Shown: one piece after another, positions 46,304-56,107 of the stretch
Layout: each line of letters begins with the position of its first letter
How positions within the stretch are numbered: position 1 is the first letter of the stretch
NCBI GenBank assembly: GCA_026873275.1
Contig: JANTUC010000018.1
Span: 950,001-1,014,000 of the forward strand
DNA from: Pseudopithomyces maydicus
Taxonomy: Eukaryota; Ascomycota; Dothideomycetes; Pleosporales; Didymosphaeriaceae
Length of the DNA: 64,000 nucleotides
Direction of reading: 5' to 3'
Made by a program: the position numbers and the translations under genes
Notes under the pieces: generated by a model
Databases searched by the model: none
What the model saw: only the letters and a program-made list of their open reading frames with translations
What the model was told of the DNA's origin: nothing

Positions 46304-47944
46304 ATGCATCACAACAACCCAAAGAACGGCAACCAAAAGAATGGCAACCCAAAGAAAGGCAATCCAAAGGTCGGCAATCCAAAGGTCGACGTCCCAGAGG
46401 TCGAAGTCCCAAAGGGCGACAACCCAAAGGATGACAACCCAAAGGATGACAACCCGAGGGTCGACTTCCCACAGGACGACAACGCAAATGGCGGCGACGT
46501 CACCCCGACTCACTCCAGCGCTGAGCCATCGCCAACCTCCAAGAAACGATCTGTGCAGGACTTCGCCGAGACTTCCCCAGGCAAGAAAGCCAAAGTGGAA
46601 TCAGATGACCTTGACCCGGTCCCTTTGAGTCCCAGCCCCAGTCCCAGCCTCAGCTCTACCCCCAGCTCGCCTGGCATCTCCGCAATTGACCAGTTGAAGG
46701 AGAATTGGCAGGGTTACTGCGAGATTGAGTCGGACCCCGCCTACTTTTCCGTCATCCTGCGCGAGATCGGAATTCAAGGCGTCAATGTTGAGGAGTTGGT
46801 CTTTCTGGATCCTGGCCATCTCATGACTCTCCTTCCTATCCATGGTCTCGTCTTGCTCTTCCGTCACCGAGCATTCGACGAAGACTATCAAGAAACCGTC
46901 TGTCCCAAAAATGTCTGGTTCGCCAATCAAATGCCCGGCCAGAACAGTTGCGCCACCCTTGCCATGACCCACACGCTGTTGAACGTGCAGGACCCCGATG
47001 TCGACATCGGCGAGCACATGCGAGAGTTCAAAAAGTTCACTCAGGACATGAAGCCTCCTCAACGCGGCCACACGTTTGCTAGCTGGAACTATGTGAAGAA
47101 GATCCACAACTCCTTTGCCAAGAAGATGGACATGCTTGAGAATGACAAGTACATCGCCAAAAAATCCGCCCAAGAGGGGAACTCCAAAGATGTAGCTCCA
47201 AAGAAGGCTGAAGCTCCAAAGAAGGTTGAGGCTCCAAAGACGACCTCCAGGTCCCGCTCTCAGGCAGAACGTCGCAACTCTGAGGACAGCAATGCCTCGG
47301 TCGAGGAATTCGAAGCAAACGCGCACCATTACATCGCTTTCGTACCCATCGATGGCGAGGTCTGGAAACTCGATGGTATGGACAAGCAGCCTACGCTGAT
47401 GGGTGAGTATGATGAGGACCAAGGCGAGATGTGGTTCGACAGTGTCTCCGACCGCATCAACTCCCTCATCGCCGCCGGCGACAACGACTATGGCATTTTT
47501 GCTATCACGCAGTCGCCGCTCATTCCGATTCGCAACCAACTGCTTGAAGCCGACAACACGGTCAAATACGTCGACGCCCGTCTGACTACCCTCGACACTG
47601 ACTGGAAGGAGTTCCTGGATGAAGACGAAACGGAGCCTCCCAGCCCAAGCTTTATGGGCTCCTTCAGCGAGGCGGACCGCGCCATGCACCCTGTCCCGGG
47701 CAGCATCAAGGCTGCCGCTGATAAGGAGGATTTGGACTCTTTGTTGGAGCGCCACTGTGACTTGGTTTCGAGGATGAGGGGTCTTGTGATGGAGTACATG
47801 GAGAAGGAGCAGGAGGTAGAAGATCAGAATCAGCGTGCTGCAGATCGTCGTTGGGACTACGGCCCGGCCATCCAGAAGTGGATTAGCATGTTGGCTGAGA
47901 ATGGCTACCTGGAGGAGAATCTCATGAGGTTCTATCAGGGCTGA
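46304..47944 (+). CDS. Ubiquitin C-terminal hydrolase, UCH (peptidase C12) family
   Basis: Deubiquitinating cysteine protease. Single exon of 546 aa from the ATG at 46304. Residues 1-130 are disordered and start with an unusual array of short NPK-type repeats (GNPK, DNPKD), then Ser/Pro-rich sequence with a KKAK basic patch. The UCH domain begins NWQGYCEIESDPAYFSVILREIG..VEEL. The catalytic Cys is at 216 in GQNSCATLAMTHTLLN, His at 342 in HHYIAFVP, and Asp at 357 in VWKLDGMDKQP. The crossover loop (about 285-335) is long and rich in Lys/Ala/Pro/Ser. After the domain, an UCH37-like helical extension runs to the end (RWDYGPAIQKWISMLAENG). It most resembles UCHL5/BAP1-type enzymes, but the exact orthologue is uncertain. 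Confidence 0.85.
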   Translation: MHHNNPKNGNQKNGNPKKGNPKVGNPKVDVPEVEVPKGDNPKDDNPKDDNPRVDFPQDDNANGGDVTPTHSSAEPSPTSKKRSVQDFAETSPGKKAKVESDDLDPVPLSPSPSPSLSSTPSSPGISAIDQLKENWQGYCEIESDPAYFSVILREIGIQGVNVEELVFLDPGHLMTLLPIHGLVLLFRHRAFDEDYQETVCPKNVWFANQMPGQNSCATLAMTHTLLNVQDPDVDIGEHMREFKKFTQDMKPPQRGHTFASWNYVKKIHNSFAKKMDMLENDKYIAKKSAQEGNSKDVAPKKAEAPKKVEAPKTTSRSRSQAERRNSEDSNASVEEFEANAHHYIAFVPIDGEVWKLDGMDKQPTLMGEYDEDQGEMWFDSVSDRINSLIAAGDNDYGIFAITQSPLIPIRNQLLEADNTVKYVDARLTTLDTDWKEFLDEDETEPPSPSFMGSFSEADRAMHPVPGSIKAAADKEDLDSLLERHCDLVSRMRGLVMEYMEKEQEVEDQNQRAADRRWDYGPAIQKWISMLAENGYLEENLMRFYQG

Positions 47945-48058
47945 ATGCACGAGGAGACGGTTAGGTGCAGCTCACGATTGAATGAAAGGACGATACGAAA
48001 GGACGATGCTGTATTATAGGTACCGGGTACTAGCTAGTTATCAAGGTGATTCCAGCTG

Positions 48059-49054
48059 TCAATACTTGAACTGTTCCCCTACAAGCTTCTCGCTCAACTC
48101 CCACAACCTCTGTGCATCTCCATCCCCCTTCACCGTAGGCCTTGCCTTGTATGACACATTTGTATCCTCCATGTACACTCCATTCCACTCGGCTGCCTCT
48201 AGTCTCGGATCAAAAGCAGCAGCCACGTGGGTAGACACCATCTCTTCCTCCGTCTTGACGTCAAAATTGGCACCTTCCTCTCCTAGCGGATCGCCAATAG
48301 CCTTATCCAATTGCTTCAAGTCCTTGAAATCTTCCTCGCCCAAATCCCCAGACAAACTGGTGCTCATGAGCACACCGGGATGCACACTGAAAGTCCACAG
48401 TCCCTTCCCTCCAAGTTTCTCGGCCAACGACTTGGTGAAAAGAATGTTCGCGGATTTAGATTGCGAGTACCCTATCCACTGATTGTACGTCTTTCCGTCG
48501 CTGAAATTGTAGTCGTCGAAGCAGATCCCCGACAGACGGTGTCCGTCAGAGCTAATGTTTACAACGCGAGGGTTTGGTGCAGCAAGGATCTTGGAAATGA
48601 GAAGATTGGTGAAGAGGAAGTGTGCAATATGGTTCACACCAAATTGCAGCTCGAGGCCTTCTTCCGTCTTCCTATACGGACCGGCCATGATACCAGCGTT
48701 GTTGCAAAGGACGTCAATATGAGGGACATCGGTCCAGCCGTTCACTTCAGCAGCGGCGCGGCGGACGCTAGATTGAGAGGTGAGATCCATGATCAGGACG
48801 CGAGTTTTGACGGCAGGATTGATAGATTGGATCTTGGCTGCTGTAGCTTCTACTTTGGCGGCGGAGCGACCAGCGAGAATGAGCAGAGCGGGATTATACT
48901 TGGCGATGGATTCGACAAAGAGAGCTCCTGTGCCACTGGGAGAGACGCCAGTGGTAAGAACGATCTTGCCAGCGATGCGGGAAGCATTTTCGGAGGCTAC
49001 CTGGGTCGCGGTGGTGTAACGACCGTAAGGCAACGGGGAAGTAGTACTTGACAT
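48059..49054 (-). CDS. Short-chain dehydrogenase/reductase
   Basis: NAD(P)-dependent oxidoreductase with a Rossmann fold. Single exon, 331 aa from the ATG at 49054 (MSSTTSPLPYGRY); a longer frame up to 49117 has weaker context. The cofactor loop is TTGVSPSGTGALFV (TGxxxGxG), followed by MDLTSQSSVR. Then come NNAGIMAGP, active-site Ser in NISS, and YSQSKSAN (YxxxK). The substrate-binding part ends near the C-terminal WELSEKLVGEQFKY. It most resembles the retinol/light-dependent protochlorophyllide reductase-like SDRs common in fungi; the substrate is unknown. No neighbours suggest a pathway. Confidence 0.9.
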   Translation of the reverse strand: MSSTTSPLPYGRYTTATQVASENASRIAGKIVLTTGVSPSGTGALFVESIAKYNPALLILAGRSAAKVEATAAKIQSINPAVKTRVLIMDLTSQSSVRRAAAEVNGWTDVPHIDVLCNNAGIMAGPYRKTEEGLELQFGVNHIAHFLFTNLLISKILAAPNPRVVNISSDGHRLSGICFDDYNFSDGKTYNQWIGYSQSKSANILFTKSLAEKLGGKGLWTFSVHPGVLMSTSLSGDLGEEDFKDLKQLDKAIGDPLGEEGANFDVKTEEEMVSTHVAAAFDPRLEAAEWNGVYMEDTNVSYKARPTVKGDGDAQRLWELSEKLVGEQFKY

Positions 49055-49713
49055 GGTAGGCAGTATTTTCAAAGATGCGGTTTGGGAAGAAACTCGTAAT
49101 GTTTCTGATATGAGCAAACTGTGGTTGATTTTGATTTCTGTAATTCTATGAAATGTTCTTCCATGTTTATATATTTATATTCTAGCATGTGGTTGCTTTC
49201 TTGATTTACACCTACTCTATACGGCCGTATGTAGATGTCATTGTGGGTCTCTAGAAACAAGGCTGAGTATTACCATTGATACACGCATTGGTTCTGTGGA
49301 GTTAGACGGCGACAAGCAAGGACAGCATAGAATCGCAATTCCGCTTCCTGGAGTTAGACGGTGACAAAGATCAGTGCGGCGGGGTTGTGGTTGCCTTTGT
49401 AAGCTTTGGGGGCGGAGCTCCACCTCGCTGGTTTGCCACTTCGTTCAAAACTCGGGGCACACGTCGTATTGGTTACTCCACAACCTACTGCGCATGGAAA
49501 TACGAGATGTGAAATGCATACTCTTTTTACGACTTTACCTATAAGGTCACACATCAATAACGTAACGAGGCATGGCCGCGAAACATCTTACGTAGTCACA
49601 ATTTAATTACTGCCCAGTTTCGGATCTACGCCTGATTTCAATAAACGAAGGATAGCACTTGGATTAATTTATGATCCATATGTCTTCCATAGAAATACCA
49701 ATACACTTATTTA
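49055..49713. other. Promoter region of the SDR gene
   Basis: About 660 bp upstream of the SDR gene and downstream of the glyoxalase gene, both on the minus strand. No coding frame supported. Confidence 0.4.
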
Positions 49714-50264
49714 CTAGAGAGTGAACTCGAGTCTATTCCCTGCAAAGTCCCTGCAATACGTCAGCCTGAACAAAGTCTCTTGGGACTTTGATTTCCCCGT
49801 CGCAGCTCAGCCTTACCTTGCAAAGAACCTTGTCGGATACTCCACTCCCTCGGCACCACTGTTCTTCTCCCTGGCCTGTGCGAACGGTCAATCTCACTTT
49901 CGTTGCCAATCCGGTAATGCTACATCATCTTGGATCACACTCACTTATCAGCTTGTTTAGGTGCACTCTCGCCCCCGCGCTCGAAGTGTTCCCATATTCT
50001 CGTCTGCAACTCCTTCAAGCTTTCCTTGCTTCCCACTTTGAAGCATGGATGCCGGCTGCTCGTGAACTCAAAGTCCTCGGGTTTGCCGAACGCCACGTGC
50101 ACCTGTTGACCGGAGGTTCCAATGTCGAACCACGCAAGGGTATCACGCTGGAGGTGGGGAACTTCGCGTGGTGTGAGACCTAAGGTGGTGCCATAAAAGT
50201 CCTTGGCCAAAGACAGAGTTTGAGGCGGCACAACGAGGTTGATGTGGTGGAGACCAGCTATCAT
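49714..50264 (-). CDS. Glyoxalase/dioxygenase-fold (VOC) protein with frame break
   Basis: Small vicinal-oxygen-chelate protein; substrate unknown. Exons 50264-49945, 49875-49817 and 49750-49714. It starts MIAGLHHINLVVPPQTL and continues AKDFYGTTLGLTPR, TLAWFDIGTSGQQVHVAFG and HPCFKVGS. The end is RFFARDFAGNRLEFTL, where the last two parts meet by splicing. His in GLHHINL and Glu in NRLEF are the expected metal ligands. In the second exon the conserved continuation (KNSGAEGVEYP) is one base out of frame with the acceptor: the CCC run at 49869-49871 (GGG on the coding strand) is one base short of GGGG. Restored, the protein is 138 aa. Otherwise complete. Confidence 0.78.
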
Positions 50265-50961
50265 GTTGATGAGCTCGATGTTGGTCAAGTTTCAATATCG
50301 GAAGTCAAGGAAGGCTAAAGTGGACAGGAAGAAGATGAAGGTGTGCGGGGCAGTTATGTGTGAATATGGGCGGGGTAGTTGCAACAATGGACAAGGAGCA
50401 AACGTCTTGATTTGTGTGACAGCTCGATTTTAGCTATGGTATACAGTACAGTACAGTACAGTCACACAGAAGTATCTATCTTAGGGTGTGTTTGTAATCA
50501 CGGCGACCGCTTCCTAGAGCCGCCAAATCCGAGATCCACAAGCGGGATTAGTTACCCCATTGGTCTCCACTATCAGATCATTCTTCACCAACGTTGAGTT
50601 ACAGCGCCCCCGCTGTTAGTTCTCCCCATGTCATGAGTCAAACCGTCGAACTACCAATACCGGAAGGACAGCCACAAAGGGAAGTTCCGGAGCGCTCCAA
50701 TACTTTTTCTCTTGCGTGACAGGTACACTGGGGGACTCGAGTCACAAAGACCATGCAGAAGACCTGAAACTAGAAGCATCGATTAGTCACTGTTACCGGT
50801 CCACAAGGGGTTTGCGCATTCTCGGCTGGGCTGCTGAAGCATTAAGTAGTCCTTACTCGGTGCGAAAGCTCCAGGCCAGGTCTGAAAGACGCACGTTGCC
50901 AACTTTTTAGTTCAGTAGAGGGTCATGAAAACCCGAGGTTTTGCAGTATGACAGAGTAACT
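50265..50961. other. Intergenic
   Basis: About 700 bp holding the promoter of the glyoxalase-fold gene and the 3' end of VPS71. An ACAGT tandem run lies at 50443-50462. No gene supported. Confidence 0.4.
50443..50462. repeat. ACAGT tandem repeat, 4 copies
   Basis: Four perfect copies of ACAGT. Simple sequence in the upstream region of the glyoxalase-fold gene. Confidence 0.85.
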
Positions 50962-51793
50962 CTAGGTCCATTTCAAGCAGCGAGTGGCTTCGTGTGCATC
51001 CTTGCATTCCATGCCGCACACTCTCGATCCGCATTTCAGGCACTTGATCTTGCCCCAATAGCCGCAATTATCGCAAAAGTGGCGTGGCGGAGGACCTCCA
51101 GCTGGCGGAGGAGCCACATGCGAGGCAGCGTACGAGAGCGGTGGGGCAGAAAGCAGGGCGTCAAGCTCGGCCTGGCTCACGGGCGGCGGCATGGCGTCGT
51201 CGATGGCGAGGAGGGGGTCATCGTCGAGGTCCATGCGAGAGGCTTGCGGCTTCGGCGGCGGTGGAGCGGTGGGTGCCGGCGTGGACTCTGAGGGCGTGGG
51301 TGGCACCGAGGCCATGGTGCTCGCCCGCCGCAGCGGTTGGGCAGCCAGGCGCGACGCTGCGGTCCTGGAGCTGGGCTGCGGCGCTTGCTGGACCTGCGCG
51401 AGCTGAGCATCCTCATCGTCGAGCCAGTGCTTGATCTGCCGCTGGTATTGTATGATCCTCCGCGCGTTCTGTGTCTTGGGAATCGCTGCAGTGCCAATCA
51501 GCCTGCGTGTCTGGGCCGCTCGCACCCAACGAATGCGTACAAGATTTGCCAGGAACTGGAATAACCTGCTTCGGGTCGTTGTCTCGGTTCAGTTCGGCGA
51601 TGCGACGTGCAATCGCCGTCTGTTGTCGCGAGCTCAGCTCATTCTCGCCGCGCTGGTTGGGATTCGCCGCAGCGCGTTTCTTGTTCTTCGGGTTGATGGC
51701 GACTTTGGAGGGGTCATAGCCAGTATCGACTACATAAGTCCATCCTGGCGCCACAGAAGCGGCCGAATTCGGAAGCACTTCGACGTGCGGCAT
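50962..51793 (-). CDS. VPS71: HIT-type zinc-finger protein VPS71/ZNHIT1 (SWR1 complex)
   Basis: Subunit of the SWR1 chromatin remodeller that deposits H2A.Z. Two exons, 51793-51541 and 51485-50962 (55-nt GTACGC..CAG intron, phase 1), give 258 aa. The N-terminal half is basic with SSRQQTAIARRIAELNRDNDP, the middle is Pro/Ala-rich, and the C-terminus has the HIT finger: CDNC..CLKC..CGMEC..H..TRC. The GYWG..KCLKCG spacing fits VPS71. Divergent from the acyl-protein thioesterase with only 273 bp between start codons, so a shared promoter is likely. Complete. Confidence 0.87.
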
Positions 51794-52066
51794 GGTTGCA
51801 GAACGTACATACGAGAGGGGCGTGGTGGAGCAGCTGTCCGAATGCGATGGGTCCACAGGTCCGCGGGTCCACCTGGGCACTGGGGCACTCACATGACCAC
51901 GCGTTTGAACCAACGCGACCGGGGGATTGGATGCGGGGTCTCCCGTTATAGTAGTGCACTCACGTCTCAATGATGGTAAGATGACACCAGCGGAGCTGCG
52001 ACCTACCCAGTCCTTCTGGCCGGTCGCTGAAAAAGCAGGTATCCATCTGGTTATGCACCCACCGCC

Positions 52067-52860
52067 ATGTCGCTCAAGCGGACTCCGCCGACCACCATCC
52101 CCCCGTCGAAGCCGGTCGACCATCCTTCCAAATCTGCCGCTTTCATCTTCGTCCATGGTTTTGGAGATGATGCCGCCGGTCTTGAGCGTTGGTGCACCAA
52201 CCTCGCACAGAATTCTTACTGAGATCTATTATAGCGATAGCTCGCCAATTCATAGCCGCTGGAAAGCTGCCCTACATGTCCTGGGTGATCCCCAATGCTT
52301 TGCACCACCATCAACTCATGTCCACTGCGTGGTACATGCCCGCGAAGCTCTCTCCGTTCCCACCATCAAGACCGGAGCTCGAGGACGAAGAGGACGAAGA
52401 AGGCATCATGTCTAGTATGCAGTACCTAGTCTCTTTGATAGACGACTTGGTTGCGAAAGGTGTCCCAGAGAAGAGGATCGTTCTGGGAGGCTTTTCCCAG
52501 GGCCATGCTATGTCACTGACCGTAGGTTTGACGTCGGCCAAATACTCAGGAAAATTGGCTGGCTTGGTTGGCCTGTCGGGCTATCTGCCATTGAGTGAAA
52601 GGATATCGAAACTCAGAGAGGAGGCCGGGCTCCCCGAGAAAGTTACCGGCCACACACAGGTATTCATCTCAAGAGGCACAAGAGACATGCTCGTACCGAA
52701 GCGTTACCTTACCCTGTGTACAAATAAGCTGCTGGACTGTGGCATCGAGCAGGAGCATTTGGTGGTGAAGGAGTATGAAGGAATGGGCCACGTTATGGGT
52801 GGTGCAGAGCTACGAGATCTTTGTACGTGGTTGGAAAGGGTTGTGCCACCATTGGAATGA
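52067..52860 (+). CDS. Acyl-protein thioesterase 1-like hydrolase
   Basis: Alpha/beta hydrolase that removes palmitate from proteins; cytosolic. Two exons, 52067-52187 and 52235-52860 (47-nt GTTGGT..TAG intron, phase 1), give 248 aa. Motifs: FIFVHGFGDDAAGLE (oxyanion region), KLPYMSWVIPNA, nucleophile Ser128 in GGFSQGHAMSL, Asp191 in SRGTRDMLVP and His226 in GMGHVMG. The serine is followed by Gln-Gly-His instead of the more usual Gln-Gly-Gly/Cys. The first exon's donor (GTTGGT) is weak but the frame leaves no better choice. Divergent from VPS71. Confidence 0.92.
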
Positions 52861-53362
52861 AACTAGTATCGTTTGCGTTGTGCTTGGCTGGCGACAAAGC
52901 GGGCCCAATACGCGTGGAGGCGTAATGCATACCAAGCGCTTTTGATGCAGGATCAAATGGGGACGGGGATCGACGGAAAGTTTTGGGTCTGACGCAGCCA
53001 AGCCGTGCGACGTCCAAATCAAGACCGACGCGTGCCCGAATGAACAGTGCAAAGGTTGTCAAACGTAGATGGGCCATGGTGTATAGAATACTATTTCCAT
53101 ACGCGCGTTGACAGGGGCTACCTTCCACCAATTCCGGCTTGGCAGGGACTCGCATGGAGCGAGCTACTGCTGCTACCTTTCTATCTCCGAACCCACATCG
53201 ATCGCACGACTGTCCATTTCCCTGTCCCGTTGCCTTTATTATATTCATGTCGTTCATACTTTGATTCCCATTCGTACGCTAATAAGACAATAATTCAGGT
53301 ATGTCGTACCACCTCAAGGAGGTCCCGATGAAACGTCTGATATGCTAATCGACCCAGTCGCC
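52861..53362. other. Promoter region of the mannosidase gene
   Basis: About 500 bp between two + strand genes. No coding frame or repeat supported. Confidence 0.4.
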
Positions 53363-55510
53363 ATGGCTCTAATCCGTCGTTACCTCTCCTATTTCGTGCT
53401 CTCTGCTGGCTTTGTGTTCTTCCTCTACCAGCTAAGCTTCCCCTACAAGCCTGGAGAAGGACCACAGGGCGAGGGTGCCCCTGCACGGCAGCACCAGAAC
53501 TCGGCATCCTATGATTGGGGTACGATAGGTCTATTCGGGGGTATACCATGATTCTCACAAGACACAGGCAAAATTCCCATGAATTATCCCATACAGAATT
53601 ATACTTCAATACCGAATGGCGCTCCCAAATCGCTTCCTCGCGTTCAGCACGAATTCAAAACCGAGCCGGCTACCTCGAAGCAAATCCGCGAATCGAGACA
53701 ATCGGAAGTCAAGAAGCAATTTCTCAAATGCTGGAATAACTATCGCTCAAGAGCATGGATGCATGACGAGATGACCCCCATCGCAGGAGGTGCCACGGAC
53801 GATTTCGGGGGTGGGCAACGACCCTCATCGATAGCTTGGATACATTGTGGATCATGGGCGCCAGGGACGAATTCATATCCGCAATCAAGGATATAGAGGC
53901 TATCGATTTTGGCTATAGCAATATGGAGACGATAAATATGTTCGAAACGAATATTCGACACTTGGGCGGGCTGCTTTCGGCATACGATCTTAGCCGGCAA
54001 GATCGCATTCTGAGTAAAGCTAAAGAACTTGGTGAAATGCTTTACCATGCGTTCGACACACCTAACAACATGCCTCTCACCCGCTGGGACTTCCACAAAG
54101 CAGGCCAGGGTGAGAAGCAAGAGGCCGAGGCGAATGTGCTCATTGCAGAGCTGGCATCTTTCACAATGGAATTTGTTCGGCTTTCCCAGGCAACGGGCGA
54201 TCCAAAGTGGTATGACGCGGCGCACCGCGTACTAAAATTGCTCGAGAAGGACCAAATGAAAACGAGGCTCCCGGGCATGTGGCCGATTGTGGTCAACCCG
54301 AGGCGACTTGACTTGACGCAAGATACGGGCTTTTCTCTTGGTTCCATGGTACGTAAGAATCCTTGAGTGCATTTTCCATGCTGTAGCAGCATAGGATTTG
54401 GAGCGAACCCAACCTGCATCATGAATATATTGCTAATTTCCATCTATAGGCGGACTCTGCGTATGAGTATTTACTCAAAACGTATGCTCTCCTTGGTGGT
54501 GTCGACGATACATACAAGAACATGTACGACAAGGCCATGCAAACTGCCATCTCATACACCATCTATCGTCCGATGGTACCTGGGGACCCAGACATGCTTG
54601 GCACAGGCTTCGTTCGCTCCGAGGATGGAAAAGCGTATTTGAACCCTGAGTTCCAGCACAAGTCATGCCACGCTGGCGGCATGTTTGCATTGGGCGGAAA
54701 GATGTTCGGCAATAGCGAGCATGTTTCAATCGGCCGAAAGATAACCGATACGTGCGTGTGGGCTTACAAATCCTCCCCAGCGGGCATAATGCCTGAGGTG
54801 TCGCATCTGTATCGATGTGAGAGCAAGACCGACTGCAAGTGGGATGAAAAGAAGTGGAAAGAGGATGTGGCTTCCCGTGCGGATTTAGGAAATGATAAGG
54901 ACACCACACAGAACATCGCAGGGCTTCGTTTGCCTGAGGGATTTACGGCGATTGATAACAGGGGATACAACCTTCGTTCGGAAGCAATCGAAAGTGTCTT
55001 CATCATGTATCGTCTTACGGGCGAGCAGAGCTGGCAGGCCGCAGCTTGGGACATGTGGACCGCCATCATAAGAGCCACCGATACCGACCTAGGCAATTCA
55101 GCACTTATGGACGTATCGGCTGAGTCTCCCCGAGAGCGGATTCGATGGAGGTGAGTTGTTGCAAAGCGTCTGCTAGTGTGTTTGTATATTTTTAGGATGC
55201 GCCACACGTCTCCCGACTCCACCCGATTCACTTGTGCAGCGTAATGTTGTATGTACCATTGCTAACAAAGCACAGTCGTTCTGGATGGCATCGACGCTCA
55301 AGTACTTTTACCTCATCTTCTCCGAACCAAATGAACTCTCTCTCGACGACTATGGTAAGTCTCGTAACGGGTTGGTCTGGCTTTCCCTGGGTCTGGCCGA
55401 GCACCGCGAACAAAGGCGATTATTTCAAAAGTGGACCAGTTCCTAACGCTCAAACAGTTTTCAATACCGAAGGGCATCCTTTCAGCATTCCGAAACCTGA
55501 AAGCAAGTAG
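53363..55510 (+). CDS. Class I alpha-1,2-mannosidase (GH47), two frame breaks
   Basis: Golgi/ER enzyme trimming Man9 N-glycans. Exons 53363-53519, 53568-54348, 54450-55150, 55276-55354 and 55458-55510. An N-terminal signal anchor (ALIRRYLSYFVLSAGFVFFLYQ) precedes the GH47 domain: FLKCWNNYRSRAW.HDEMTPI, the LIDSLDTLWIMG block, NMFETNIRHLGGLLSAYDLS, LTRWDFH and CHAGGMFALGG. It also has YNLRSEAIESVFIMYRLT and a C-terminal LKYFYLIFSEP. The frame breaks twice. At the G5 run 53807-53811 the DFGGWATTLID block needs one more G. At the C4 run 55128-55131 the SPPRADSMES block needs one more C. Restored length is about 590 aa. An ATG at 53342 in frame is an alternative start. All catalytic-region motifs are present. 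Confidence 0.9.
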
Positions 55511-56107
55511 AACTCTGTCAGGCATCATGAGATAATTTCAAAAGACAAGCATTATCAGGCGTTCACTACTAAGAAGGAAGTTGACATCACCGACCCCATC
55601 TTATCGATATCCTTCGTTAGCACCACTTTATTCATCATGGCCGTGGTGATACCATGTTTGGTCAAGCGCAAATTGATTTGGTGGTACTTGAAGAGAATAT
55701 GTCTCCGTCAAGACCAAGAGTCAAAGGGAGGTAGAGGGAATGCGGTCGGCGGTGCAGAGAATGGTGTGCGAGGTACACGTCGGGAGCGCTCGACCTATCA
55801 AACCTATGCATCTGAAGACCATCGTTTGCAGGAAGTTGATCGGCAGGGAAGAAGGCGGGCCGCGGATGAGCAAGGGGTGAGAGCACCGAGACAGCTTGAT
55901 TTGACTCGACAATGTTCGAGTGAAGTAGACGTTGCGTCGAACTGGTGACGGAGATGGCTCTGGTACACAGACTACTGTGACTCAGACACGTGTTGTCTCC
56001 CTGTCGCGATAGAAGTTTGCGTCACTGTGACCATATTGCAATACAAGGAGCGACTGTAACGCGATGCTACCACTACCTAACTCTGAACACGTGGATGCAT
56101 TTCAATC
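55511..56107. other. Convergent spacer with a weak small ORF
   Basis: About 600 bp between the convergent mannosidase and TSR3 genes. A + strand frame at 55637-55948 would encode a ~103-aa basic peptide with a short hydrophobic start, but it has no recognised motif or splice context; I treat it as not supported. Confidence 0.4.

Noticed and set aside
46601..47950. 449-aa open frame antisense to the UCH gene
   Set aside because: The UCH frame has catalytic residues and a domain; the antisense frame has no motif and reflects codon bias.
48311..49051. 246-aa frame antisense to the SDR gene
   Set aside because: No motif; mirrors the SDR coding sequence.
55637..55948. Possible small membrane peptide gene downstream of the mannosidase
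   Set aside because: Basic, repetitive-looking peptide without splice or promoter support; a hydrophobic start alone is weak evidence.
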